Source: Macrotrachela quadricornifera
Lineage: Eukaryota > Rotifera > Eurotatoria > Philodinida > Philodinidae
Length of the DNA stretch: 64,000 bases
Assembly (NCBI GenBank): GCA_022393335.1
Contig: JAJEKB010020949.1
Span: 758,967-822,966, forward strand
Direction: 5' to 3'
Positions 42,750 to 55,533 of the stretch are shown piece after piece. The translations under genes were made by a program, and so were the position numbers. The notes beneath the pieces were generated by a model. The model was not told where the DNA came from. It saw only the letters and a list, made by a program, of their open reading frames with translations, and searched no databases. Every line of letters starts with the position of its first letter. Positions within the stretch are counted from its first letter, which is position 1.

Positions 42750-45700
42750 TTAATCTATTGAATATATCGATCTGTTTGAAATTCGATTCAAATTCCAATC
42801 AGATGCCAATTTTCGAGATAGTATAGTACGATTCCTTAACGGCAATCTGCTTGTTTTCTTGAAATGTTGTTTTAATCGACTTTCTACAGTATTATCAACA
42901 ATAGCTAGTAGATCAATGGATTTAAAACACGTTCAGGAAATTGTTAACAAGAATCGTTTGATACAGTTAATAGACGTACTTGAATATAGTAACTTTCGTG
43001 ATTAAGATGAAAATAAATCTAAACAAAAATAAGAATAATTTATTCCTAGTTCACATGATTGAGCAGTTCGATAGCACATATAGACGTTCTGTAGCCAGCC
43101 GTCAGAACTCGTGGAAAAGTAAAGATTCTACAGAACAAAGACTTCTTACAATGGGACGTAATACTAAGACAAACAAAAAAACAACTGTCGATAAGACAAT
43201 AGAGACGAATAGTATACTTCGTCGGAAGAGGGCAATGTGTAATAACTTCTCTATTGAAATAGTGATGCATTTGGAATGTAGATACGGGGACAGTGTCTTG
43301 CAGAACTACTTCGAAGTGGATGCATGAGTAAGTCACAAAAATAATCCTTAAGAAGGACAACAGAAAATAAAAAATTGCTGAGAACTGAAAAATTTCTATA
43401 TGGGCAAGAAATGCTTGATGTATTTTAATTAATTCCCGAAGTCTGAATATAAATCTTGCACCAGATCATAAAGTCATTTTATTTTCAATGATGATTCAAG
43501 ACCTATTGTAAAGATAAATATAAGGCTAAGTGGATGAAAGTCCTCTCTTCACCTTTCTTCGGCCATTTGCTCTGCCCTTAATTATAGTTCTTCTTGATGT
43601 CCGATATTAGAACTCGACAAGTCCTTCTCTAGGCAGAATAGTTTGGACGACTCTCCTGTACCACTGATTTATAATGAATTTCTATTCTTAAAATGTCTAC
43701 CAAAATCAATTTATTATATGGCTTTTCAGAAGCTTACAGATTGAGATCTATGATATTCATGTACGAATGACGAGAGAGCGTATTTGATAGTGTACAAATA
43801 TCCATATCGGATTCATTGTCAGCACTGGCCATGGAACTTTCTTTTGAAAACTTTACCATAGTTCTGGAATTATTGGAACTATTTTTTTCGCTTTAACAGG
43901 TTCTCGAGGGTGAATGTTACCATGAGAGTAGGTATTTCTATCATATGGAGGGTGAAGTAGCTATTAAAACAAAAACGGAAATAGTGTCAATAGCTCTGAA
44001 ACTACGGTAAAGGTGTCAAAAGTTGGACTCGTGACCAGCCCTCGTCAGTTGTAAGCTTATGAATCTCACATATTCACCATCTCATCAATAACAAAATTTA
44101 TAGTAAGTTAAAGCTAGTCGAAAATGAGATTTATCAGTACCAAATAGTAAGAGTTGTAGTAACTTTTCAGTATGAAGTCGAGGAAAATTACTTCCCTAAA
44201 ACAGTTCAAACTAGATTTGATAAAAATACGACTATCGATGTTCTTTACAACGCAAAACCGAGATAGGTACGGACATGTCAAATTTTCAGATAACTCAATA
44301 TTTATTTCGTTATTTGTTAACACATCTGAAATGTGTTCGTTCAGTATTCCTTTGCGATGATGAAAATACCTCATCTCTGACAACATTTCTTGCTCAATTG
44401 TATTTTTTATTATTGCTGCAATATATTCACCTGCGCTTAAATCAAGTAAATTTCGAAGTCATACATCGGTTATTTTGTGATACGAATCATTTCGAATCAG
44501 ATCTAGTTGGAACTATTTCATGAAATAGATTTTTCTACGCCAATATGGCATAAAACTCTATCAATTTCATTAATTCGACACTAAAATGTTGTTGTGTAAC
44601 TCTTACTATTTAAAACTGATAAATTTCATTTTCGAAACACTTTAATTTGTTTTCAAACATGTTGTTGATACTATTAACTTAAGTGGTAAGCAAGAAGAAT
44701 TATTGTTACCATATTTTAGATATAGTTTGTCATAATTCTTCGTGATTTCAGTGAGATAGGGAAAAGCGCTAGAAAGATATACTCTTTGAAAGATTCCTAC
44801 CACAGTTATAGGCTTTTTGCCTGGAAATTACTCCGAGGGCACTGTATGTATTGACATATCAACTGACAGTATTTCGACCTATTTCTAACTAGTATTGCCT
44901 GAAAATCGTAGCTCAAAAAAATATTTTCTTCACGAGAAACTGAGTTTTCAAAGACTCATTCATGTATCACAAAAGATGCGAGAATCTCATGTTTTTTCGA
45001 CGCTGAATGTCTTATGACGAAAACATTCTTTTGAATGGAAATTTCTAGAGTATTTTAGTTAACATGTACGTCTATGCATGCATGAAATTTGAGATTGAAA
45101 TATACTGGCAATCAATTTGTTCGTACATTCAGTGTTGCAGACTTAAATTTAAGTAAAATTATCGTGGACATCAGACACGATATAGTTATAACGTAGATAT
45201 TTGTTTATGTTCTCTTACTTTGTATTTGCACACATTGTTTTGTCTCATTTTCACTCATGTTGTGTAATATAGGCGTTATTGTTTTCATTATTTTTTTCCT
45301 TCTCTCTTTTCTTTCGACGCATTTCTCCGTCGGAGAACATCGGTATGTTCTGGCATATAGGAGAGAGCAAATCTTTCGAAGTAAGAAAGAAGAATGTGTA
45401 CATACTTTATTGCCTCAGGGTTGAGTATTGTTTCTATACCGAGGAAGGCTTTTTTCTTTGGAGAAAAAATAGATGCAAAATTTCTACAAAAATGGCTACC
45501 GTTTGGTCGTAAAAGCCTTAGAGAGCCTACCGTCTTGAAAATTTTGCCGTAATGTTTGAAAGATGTGAATTTTAGGCTTTTGACACATTGAAACTCAAAT
45601 TTAGTTTTATTTAGGTATGAGAAACAAGAAGACACTATAAAATAGTTGATAATTTTACTTATATTCAGATACCAATGAATTCCAGAAAGCTAAAATATGT

Positions 45701-47695
45701 GCTCTAACAACTCTAAATACGTTGAAGTAAAAATATTCCAAAAGTTCGAAGAATTCATAGCAAATAGAGGTCTGAAAATATTTCTATTATTCTACGATTC
45801 ATACAAGTCAATCTTTATGATTAAAGAAAGCAAATTCAAAGTAACGCTAATTAATTTTGAGATTAACGCTCATCTCAAAAGGGAAACAGAAGAAAATCGA
45901 ATGTGTTCATTGTATAAATTTTTTTTGTCAATTCGTGAAAGAAGTATTGCTTTAATTGAATGTTTAATTAGCTTGATGGATTTCAGAGAGTATATGCGAA
46001 TATACAGCATGCTGCATAATTTTAAAAAGTGTAGTGTATAAATTAACTATTTTGCAAGCTATTACAAAAACAAATACCATGATCTTAATGTGTTAATTAA
46101 TCTTTTTTTTCCAAAATAATATTTGAAAAATGAATTAATACATTTCATTTTTATGGGAAGGCAAATGTTTAATTCAAATAATATATAAAATTATTGAAAA
46201 ACAAACTTGTATATATTCATTTCCAAAAATCAATAATGAGATCTAAGAGGATATATAGATATTATTATCTTAGCATGTACAATATGCACAAATGAATAAT
46301 AATGTTGAAATGATGTGATTTAATGAGATTCACATAGTACACACATGAATATAATCCTAATTTGAGTTTCTGTGATCGTTCCTCTCTTCTATTAAAAGGG
46401 ATACGTAGTACAAATAGCTGCTGTGTACTAAACGGATTTATCACTTTGGAAATTTTGAGTTTCTTCGAGTACTTCTTTTTTTTTGTCTGCGTTATATGAT
46501 AAAAGAATGTACATATAGTTTCTAACGAAAATAAAATCATGCTTTGATGCTCGTCTCACATTAGCTTCGAATTATATTTTCTAAAGGTTAAACTCAATCA
46601 TTTGCATATTGGTAGTGAATCAATCATGAGAGATAAGAAATGTTATGTATTCATTTCAACTTTGTTGTATGACATGATAAATGAAAATAAGTAAAGTTTG
46701 TGTGACACTTTAAGTTATTGATAGATTTTTTAGACGAATATTTTGAAAAATGCGTCAAACTGTTTCAAAGACAAAATTATTGTTATCTTGAAAACTATTC
46801 TACTAATTGGATCAGATAGACTATGATTGAGTAAGATGAATATGAATATAAGTAATTACTACACTTGCTTGGTGCAGAACAAAAAAAAATATGAATGTAT
46901 AAACAATCTTACCTGTTTTTCGTTCTTTAATTTAATGAAATGTGTTATTGGTTTTTTTCGAAAACGTCTTGATTCATCACCACATATAACACAAACTCTT
47001 ACAGAATTTTCTTATTTTCGTTGAAATTTATTTCCAATCACAAATTGAAAGACAGATTTTTACTATCAATCGCAAATATTCCTCATTTCTTAAATACATT
47101 CATGTAACGATAACTATATTCTCTGAATAAATAACGACCGCACCTTGTATTTTTACAACGTAGATAAGGAAAAAAAACATTGCTAATAACAATCTACTCA
47201 AATAAAATGACTCATCACGCCAAAAAAATACCCACTTTCTTTCTTCGACAAATAAAGTAACCGACAAGAAAGAAAAAATACTTCACAATACGATGGAATT
47301 TTCCTGTTTACTGAAACAATAAATGAATAGTGTTGCATTAAACTACATGTTACAGTCTTATCGATTGATGTTCAGTGGTTATACGAAATCTGTTTATTCA
47401 TAGAAAATCGCTGTCTACATAGAGGATGAATGATCCGTTAGTGTTGAAAATATCCGTGGAATATGAGAAGATAACACAGAGAGAGAGAGAGGAAAAAACC
47501 AAATATATATGATAGACAGAAATGGAAAAAATCCAAATATATGTAACGCGTAAAAAGAGAAACGAATAAAGGAGAACGAAACGAAAATACCACATGATAT
47601 ATGTTTAATAGATAAGCGAAGGAATATCTTATTTATTCGCTTACACTACAATACTTAGTTTTTTTCGCTATACAACAAATATAATTGGGTCAAAC
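42750..47695. other. 4.9 kb without a supported gene
   Basis: Candidate frames of 114-115 codons occur at 42980-43327 (plus), 45288-45635 (minus, overlapping a plus frame) and 45697-46041 (plus). None shows a domain, and lengths are near the chance limit for this composition. The frame at 45697-46041 is the most protein-like (mixed composition, start to stop) but has no relative I recognise. The 5' flank of the GTPase gene is at the left, that of the F-box gene at the right. A GA-dinucleotide run lies at about 47479-47492. Confidence 0.4.
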
Positions 47696-49096
47696 ATGTC
47701 TCTTCTTATATTACCCGTCGAACTTCTGTATAAAATTTTTGATTATCTCGATACTGAAACCATTCTTCATTCACTTGTACCTGTTTGCAGTCAACTTTAT
47801 GGATCAGCCAAAACATACAGCAGATTTAAGCTCGATTTTCATTCATTTTCCGAGTCTGATTTAAGACTTGTTACACGTTTTATTAAACTAGAAAATATTA
47901 TTACATTATCATTATTCGATAATAAGCATTCAAGTCCATGTGGAATTGATTTATTTTTTTCATTGTTTGAACATAAACGATTTACTCGATTACGTTCATT
48001 AATTTTGGATGGAATAAAAAATGATAAATTGGATCAACTTTTTGAGCACAACATTAAAGATAAATTAATATCACTTTCAATCACTTTTCATCGTCAACAA
48101 AACAGAGAAGAAACTCTAAGTACAATTAATTTTCTCTCAACTATTTCATCATCTAATTTTCAAAATTTACATTTGAATATTTTCAATCATATGAATATAA
48201 CCGATGACATACTTCGACCAATTGAAAATGTATTACAACATTTGACAATAAACACTTGTACCTACAATGAATATAATATCATTCTTAACTGTTGTTCTCA
48301 TTTGCAAGCATTCGTAATGAGAGACTGTACGGTAACAAAAACTGATCAAAATATTTTGCCATATCCTGTTCGAAAAACATATCCACAGTTGACTTCTCTG
48401 ACAATAAATGAATGTCAGTTGTCAATCCATGAACTACACTTTCTTTTGTCCTTGACGCCCTCACTTATTCATTTCAAGTTATTGTCTCGAAGATCAAAGT
48501 TCGATTCCATATTCGATGGTTATTTGTGGGAACAATTTATTGGTACTCAATTGCAAAATCTGAAAAGATTCGAATTTTTCTTCATATTACAAATTCGAAA
48601 AGCTATTCCCAATTTTACTCTTGATTCAGCTATTACTTCATTTAAAACAACATTTTGGCAAAATACTAAACATTGGATTGTTAATTGTGACTATGTCTTA
48701 ACATCAAATGAAATCACGATTCACACAGTACCTATTTACACAACTGATTTCGAAGTTATTATCAGACATAACACATTATCATTAAATAATACTTATCATC
48801 TTTTGACTAGATGCTGGTCAAATAACATGAATTACGTCCATCAAGACACGGTACGTGAAAATCTTTTATTCTTAGAAAAAGTCACTTTCTTTTTTATCGT
48901 TTTTTGAGCTAAACTCATTCCTTGTGACATTATTCTTTGTACTGTTTCTCTTTATGCTACAGGAATGTCATCAGAGAGGAATTTAAAGAAATTGATCCTC
49001 GTTTCCGCCCTTCAAGAATGGAAGACAGAAAATATGAAATATCAAAAAAAAGTAAACAAAATAATTTTGAAAGAGAAGCAAAACAGGAAAAAATAA
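47696..49096 (+). CDS. F-box protein with LRR-like C-terminal region
   Basis: The first exon (47696-48850) gives 385 residues. The N terminus LILPVELLYKIFDYLDTETI is an F-box, the motif that docks substrate receptors onto the SKP1-cullin ubiquitin ligase. The next 330 residues show irregular repeats with L-LSL-, L-HLTI- and LTSLTINECQLS-like segments, the degenerate leucine-rich fold typical of large invertebrate F-box families. It likely acts as a substrate adaptor; the target is unknown. The 3' end is uncertain. Reading through gives a stop at 48907, but a GTACGTG donor (GT at 48851 or 48855) and a CTACAG acceptor (AG at 48961-48962) suggest a second exon. With the donor at 48855 the frame continues 43 codons from ATG 48965 to TAA 49094-49096, rich in Lys. 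A different frame of that exon is also open, to 49101. Confidence 0.8.
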
Positions 49097-49101
49097 AATA
49101 A

Positions 49102-50136
49102 TGACTTCTTTGCTTTTTTAACTAAATTGAAAAACAATAATCAGATTTAAATAGGGGAGAATCATAGTGTACAGGCATGACTTTATATGAAAAAAAGAAA
49201 GAAAATTGATTATGAAAATTGGGAACTCAGGCTACTTATTTTTAATCAATATCCTGTCCAAAATAAACTGAACATCTCATTTTTTAAATTATTTCCTGCT
49301 CTATAGGATGAGAAGTCATTGAGAAAAGTACAAATATGTCTTATATAGTCGTGTATCTTGGAAACCGAAATTTAGTATTTTGTGGTATCTTTAGCGATTT
49401 CACATGTTACTTAGACAACTATAGAATCAAAAATAATCCATTAAATGCATCGATAAAAATAATAGTTAGTTTCTTACGTAGTATCACTAACAAAGAAAAT
49501 AAGCAATCTAGTTTATTAAATTTTATTTTTTTATACAATTAACATCTATAAAAATTACATATTACACTCAGTTATCAATGTTTCAAGCATCAGCTAGAAT
49601 AATCTTCTGGATTATAACACGGATATAATTGACATGTTTTTGAATATTGGAAAATGGAATTTGTTCCTAAGTCTCTATCTATAATGAAGTATACTAGTTA
49701 ACTAACTATGATACGAGCATCACTGGATGGCATAAATGAATTACAAAATAATTCAAATTATAGATAGTCTTTGATCTTATTTATGATGCAGTCTGCAAGA
49801 TTCAATAGGATCTACCATTTATAAGCGAACTCTTTTCATAATTAGAAAATGAAAAAAAAAGCGCATTAGAATTTAGTACAATCTATCCTGAAACATCTAT
49901 TAATATTTAAATTTCTCAAAAAGTATTAGAAATTTTAGCAAAAGAAACAGTTTTTCATCTGTTATCCACTCAAAAAGGTTGATATCGTGTTTTCTCCGAT
50001 TTTAACACATTGAAAATCTATATTCTAAAACAGATGATCACATTTCTACACTTTATCAAATGGATATATGAAATAATCAATGCATTGATAATAAGAAGAT
50101 TAGAAATTATTGATTAACGTGTTATCTTGTATATAG
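49102..50136. other. region where the LRR gene's first exon should lie; none found
   Basis: The first LRR exon begins directly after an acceptor (ATATAG, 50131-50136), so a 5' exon is needed upstream. This stretch is AT-rich; a 68-codon frame at 49336-49542 shows no LRR or NACHT character. The start exon may be very short, further away beyond the F-box gene, or lost. Confidence 0.4.
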
Positions 50137-52110
50137 GCATTGACTTCACTAGAACTTGAAAATACGCCGTTGACAAATCGAGGAGTTGAATATCTTGTGC
50201 ATGCATTAAAAAACAATATGGTAAATTTATTGTCTATTTATTTCTTGAATTGATTTTCTGATCTTTACATAGACATTAACTACACTCATACTTCGAAACA
50301 ATAGAATAACGGATGAAGATACAAAATGCATTGCACATATCATCGAAAATAACAAAGTAATTATCGTTTTCTCGTAATCTCCATCATCTTTCTTTATATT
50401 TTCACATAGACATTGACAACATTTAGTTTTCAAAAGAATGGAACCAGCTTTATTAGAATAAAATATCTGTTAAATGCAGTAAAGAACAATACAGTAATTC
50501 AATTTATTTATCTCTTGTATAATTAAATTGTCTATCTTTTTTAAATAGACATTAACTACATTCAACCTTGCCTATAATGGAATCGAGGTATCAGAAGCCA
50601 AGCATTTCACAGATCTATTACGAAAGAACAAGGTAAACTAATTCTCATTTTTTTTTCATAACCATAATCACTTTTTAAAATAGACATTGATAACTTTCAA
50701 TATTCAATACAATCAAATTGGTAATAATGGAGCACGATCTATTGCAAATGGACTGAAAGAAAATACGGTTATCATTATTTTTTTTTCTTTTTCTTTTTAT
50801 ATTTATATTAATATTTTCTTTGAACAGACATTAAAAATACTTAATCTTGAACAAAATAGAATCTGTAGCCAAGGTGCAGTATTTCTTGCAGATAGCTTGA
50901 AAAACAACACAGTAATATTCATTTTCTGTTCATATTTTTCATGTTGATTTTCTTTTTTTTTAAAAAAGATATTAATCACACTTGATCTTGAAAACAATAT
51001 GATAGGTAATGAAGGAGCACAATACATTGCAGATATGCTACAAAACAATACAGTAACATCTATTCTCTTTTCATTTCTTTTATATTTTAACTATTTATTT
51101 CAGATATTAGCAACATTAATTCTTGGATACAATCAAATTGGATTATCAGGGATTAATCATTTGACAAATGCATTGCGAAATAATAAAGTTATTATTGGTA
51201 TTCTTTTTATAAGACTTATATATTTGCTTTTTCAATAGACATTGATCACGCTCAATCTTGAAGGAAATAGCATAGACACATCGGGCACTCAGTGTCTGGC
51301 GGATGCATTACAAAACAATACGGTAATGTCCACTCTGTCCTTATCTCTCCTGTACCTATATAAATTATTTTATATAGACATTGACGACATTAATTCTTGC
51401 GTACAATCAAATCGGATCATCAGGAGTTGAATATTTAGCGAGTGCATTAAGAAATAATACTGTAATTTCTTTGTCTAGTCATGTTTTTCATAACTAGTTT
51501 TATTTTATTTTTGAACAGACATTAACAACACTTGATCTTCGAGCCAATAACATAGGAACATTAGGATCTAAACATCTATCAGATGCACTAAAATATAATA
51601 CTGTAACTATTATTTTCTATTCATTTTTCTTAAACATATCTCTACTATTTTAATAGACATTAACTACACTCTCCTTACGAGGTAATAATATTGGTTCATT
51701 GGGAGGTATATATTTTGCTGATGTATTGCAAAATAATACGGTAACTATTATATTATGTTTTCTTTCAAATAATATATTTTTATAGACATTAATAACACTT
51801 ATTCTTGAAAATAATCAAATTAGAGATGAAGGTACACAACATCTTGCTAAAGCCTTATACAATAATAGAGTATCTTTCATTTTATATTTTTCATTCATAT
51901 AATTATCTCTATATTAATTTTAAATCAGACATTGAAAACACTTAATCTAGTACAAAATGAAATTGGAACATTAGGAGCTGAATATATTGCCAATGCATTG
52001 CAAATCAATAGAGTAAATTCATTTTTAACTTGTATTTTTTATAAATATCTTTACTTTTAATATAGACATTGACAATATTGTTTCTTTCAAAGAATCAAAT
52101 CGAGAATTAG
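50137..52110 (+). CDS. leucine-rich-repeat protein, one 28-residue repeat per exon
   Basis: Fourteen consecutive exons are each exactly 84 nt and in phase 0: 50137-50220, 50273-50356, 50410-50493, 50549-50632, 50684-50767, 50828-50911, 50969-51052, 51104-51187, 51239-51322, 51378-51461, 51519-51602, 51657-51740, 51786-51869 and 51929-52012. Introns are 45-60 nt, all GT-AG. Each exon encodes one ribonuclease-inhibitor-type repeat of the form TLTTLxLxxNxIGxxGxxxL followed by AxALxxNT, so exon edges equal repeat edges. A fifteenth exon starts at 52066 but reaches TAG at 52108-52110 after 14 codons. The visible product is about 406 residues, a horseshoe-shaped binding scaffold like the repeat half of NOD/NLRC receptors or ribonuclease inhibitor. 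No NACHT or other effector domain and no start codon were found. Repeats 1-3 are the most diverged. Confidence 0.9.
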
Positions 52111-52354
52111 GAATGAAACATCTTGTAAATGCATTACAAAATATTTTAGTTAAATATCTATATCTATTGAAAATAATAATCTTCTAAAGATTGTATCTAA
52201 TTTAATAAAGAATTGTTTTATTTTTTATCAATAGAATTTTTTCTTTATTCATAATAAGAGAAAGATATTAAAACAAAAATATTGTTTAAGCATATGAAAA
52301 TGTAAAATATTTATAATAAGAATAATTAAAATGAATAAAATTTGAAAATAAAAA
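52111..52354. other. short gap between convergent genes
   Basis: The first part continues the fifteenth LRR exon in another frame (KHLVNALQN-like residues) after an apparent one-base deletion. The remainder is the shared 3' flank of the LRR gene and the transporter gene, which converge here. Confidence 0.5.
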
Positions 52355-55300
52355 TTAAACAATGTCTTCATATAAAGTATCGACAATTTGATTAAATTTC
52401 TTTCGTTTTGCTTCATCCAAAGCACAATTATCCCAACGATCTTTATGAGTTTTACCATCATCACCATAAAATTGTAGAACTCTAACAACATCCAAATGAC
52501 CATTAGCTGCAGCTAAATGCATTGGCGTTCGGCCATCATAATCAGCATATGATTCTGATGATGAAAATACACCACTCACTAAAAGATTACTGATTAATTC
52601 TGCTTCATTATTCGAAGCCAATGTTCCGAAATGAAAAATTTTCTTCCATTTATTCATTGAACTCATAGTAAGTGTTGTTGTTGTTATTAATTGATTTTCT
52701 TCAGTCTCAAGTGGAATAAATGTTGACTGATTTGTCTTACATTCCTTAAGATAATTGGCTACATCATAATGTTCATGACGATAAGCTTCTTCAATGGGTG
52801 TACATCCCCAACGATCTTCTTGATTCATCCAATAAAAATCTTGTTTCTTCGAATTGAAATGTTCACATAAAAATTGAATACTCATTAATTTACCTTCAGC
52901 AGCAGCAACATGAGCAGCTGAACGAAAATCATAATCAACATAATCTGCATGAAATTCTGGAAATGCTTGAAGAATATTACTCATTTGATTTACATTTCCT
53001 TCAGCTGCAGCCATACAAAATAATGCTGGTAATAGACTTTCTTCGATAATTGCTGAAATATTATCAATTACTTCTTCATTCTCTTTTTGATCATCTAAGT
53101 CATCATTATCTTCTAATGTATCTTCCGTAAATATACTTATTTTTCTTAGCTTTTTTTTTGATGAATAGTTTCGCCAATGTTGAAGATAAAAAGCAATACG
53201 TTTATCAGATAGATGTAGAGCTTCATCAATCGGAGTTTGTCCATAATGATCCACAACTGATAAGGATGCTTTACCTTCTTCAACTAAATATTTAACTATA
53301 GAATAATGATTACCACAAACGGCTAAATGCAAGGCTGTTCGTCCATCATAATCAGTTAAATTTGGATTAATTCCACATGCAATTAAATATTGAACTGCTC
53401 TTAAATTACCTTCAAAGGAAAATGCACATAGATAGAAAGTCAATTCTTTTGTTTTGCCGGCAGGCATTCTTGCACCTTGCGAATATAGAAATGGAATTAA
53501 ATGAAAATTTCCATGACAGAAAGCATCATATAAAGGAGTACCACCAAAATCGTCGACTAGATTCACATTAGCTTTAAAGTCAAAAACTAGCATTTTACAT
53601 AATTTCATGTTGCCGTTACATGCAGCCAAATGTAAAGCACTGCGTAAATCATAATCAGTTGAGTTAACATCTGCTCCTTCATTTAATAATTTCTTAAGAT
53701 TTCGTGCATTATTTTGATGAGCATATAAACATAAAAGAATAGGTACAAGTTCAGCTTCCATTTTTATCAAGCTTTCAATTGGAATATCTTCATATCGTCC
53801 GGCTTTTTCCAGAATCGTCGATAGATTATTCATAAATCCAAAATGTGTTCTAACTAAGCTTGTCAATCTTAAAAGTCGTGAATGCTCTTCTGGAATACTT
53901 ATCGTTCGCAATTTGACAGCTATCATATTCTTACTTGATCCAGCCGTTAAACAAAACAACCAACAAATTAAGGTAGATGGTAACATTAATGGAGGCATTC
54001 CAACAGGAGATAAGAGAGCAGAAACAGCCGCTTGAACAACAACAGTCATTACAGATCCGAAAAGTGTAAAAAACCAAATATGGCAACCATTAAGAACGAA
54101 AAACATTCCTCCAAGTGCTTGACATGTTAACACCGAATTATAACCCCATAAACCCATACGTATATCTTCTGCTGAAACTCCAAATAAATATGCTGCTGAT
54201 AATTGACCAGTCACTGCACCGAATAAAGCAAATATTGATAATATTGGTGAACAAATGAATACGCCCAGAAGGATAATGATACCTGCTATTACACTATCAA
54301 GAAAATAGACTTCACTCAAACTTGAAGAAAATCCAACAAACATATTAATCGATGAATATTGTACGGTAGTTACATTCGTTAGATTTGATTTGTCAATAAC
54401 CGTCATCAACAAAGTAGGTGCTACAAGTGTTCCATCCACGAAAAAATAACGAAATTTTAATGAACTTAATAACCATAAGTATGAACAAATTTGGGAGCTA
54501 AATGTAAATGGTGAGAGACCTAATCGTATAATAAATATTTTACCGATAGCAACAAAAAAGATGGTCGAACAGACACTCATCAATATAATTGGACCAATTA
54601 TTTGTAGAAAATTAAGTCTAAATGAAAAATGAATTATAGCCATAGCCGTTAAACATCCATTGTATCCGTAGAGGCCAGCACGAATTGAATCGTAATCAAG
54701 TCCTAATAAGTGAGCTGTTAAAGTGGATACTACTGTTCCTAATAGACCATATAAGGCAAGTTGCCATTGACCAATTAGTAAACCAATTGTAATGATCTGT
54801 ATGTGAAAAAAAAATGAGAGATCATAACAATACTCTTAGTAGTTTTCAAATTATATTGAAAGAAAAATCTAGAATTTTATAGGACTAAATATTTATCTTG
54901 TTTATTCTTAAAAATTATTAATTAAATATAATTTCTGAAAATTTTGTAATTTTTTCATTATTATATCTGTATTTGATTGTATAAACTTACCAAACCTGAC
55001 AAAGGATTATTGGCAAACATTACTTGTCCAATACCTCGAAAGCATGAATCAATAAAAATGATAAAAGTTTGTAACCATGAAAGACGACGAAAAAGACGCC
55101 TACACGTTAATATATGACTGATATCGGGCATAGTACCAAAAAATGAACGCCATGTGATTTTATTATGACGATGATAATAATGTTTATCTTGATCGATCAA
55201 GATTGATACATCGTGATTTGATTGTTTCTGATTGGATGACAACGATTGATTACGTGATGTTTCAAATAGATATAAATTTTGGGATTGTTGATTGTTATCG

Positions 55301-55533
55301 ATAAGATGTTCCTTAGCAGCTGGAATATCAACAGACGAAGACCATGATCGTATTTCATGAACAACAAATGGTTTCATCGCTTTTTTTCTTGTTAGACGTT
55401 GTTCATTAAGCCTTTCAGAAATCTTACTTGTTTCGTCAATTTGAAATTTAACAGTCATATGTGAAGACGATCTGGTGCTACTAGCTAGAGAAGATTTTTT
55501 AGGTAACAACATGTTGCTTGATGATGGAATCAT
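52355..55533 (-). CDS. urea transporter fused to ankyrin repeats, 994 aa
   Basis: Exon 1 is 54991-55533 (ATG at 55531-55533) and exon 2 is 52355-54796, joined in phase 0 across a 194-nt GT-AG intron. Residues 1-145 are a polar cytosolic leader. Residues about 146-480 are an SLC14-type urea transporter: NNPLSG (175-180) and GLYGYNG (222-228) in the first half are echoed by CSPILS and GLWGYNS (396-402) in the second, the internal duplication that builds the urea pore. Several hydrophobic helices lie between. From about residue 525 to the end there are at least seven ankyrin units, such as YDLRSALHLAACNGNMKLCK, YDGRTALHLAVCGNHYSIVK and YDGRTPMHLAAANGHLDVV. The protein would sit in the plasma membrane and pass urea or a similar small molecule, with a large cytosolic binding platform. 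Standard urea transporters lack ankyrin repeats, so the fusion is unusual; it is a continuous frame, not an artefact of joining. Confidence 0.9.

Noticed and set aside
42980..43327. 115-codon open frame, overlapped by a 104-codon minus frame
   Set aside because: Both strands open, no domain, length near chance.
45697..46041. 114-codon open frame
   Set aside because: The best of the anonymous frames, but without a relative, splice site or paralogue I can name it cannot be supported.
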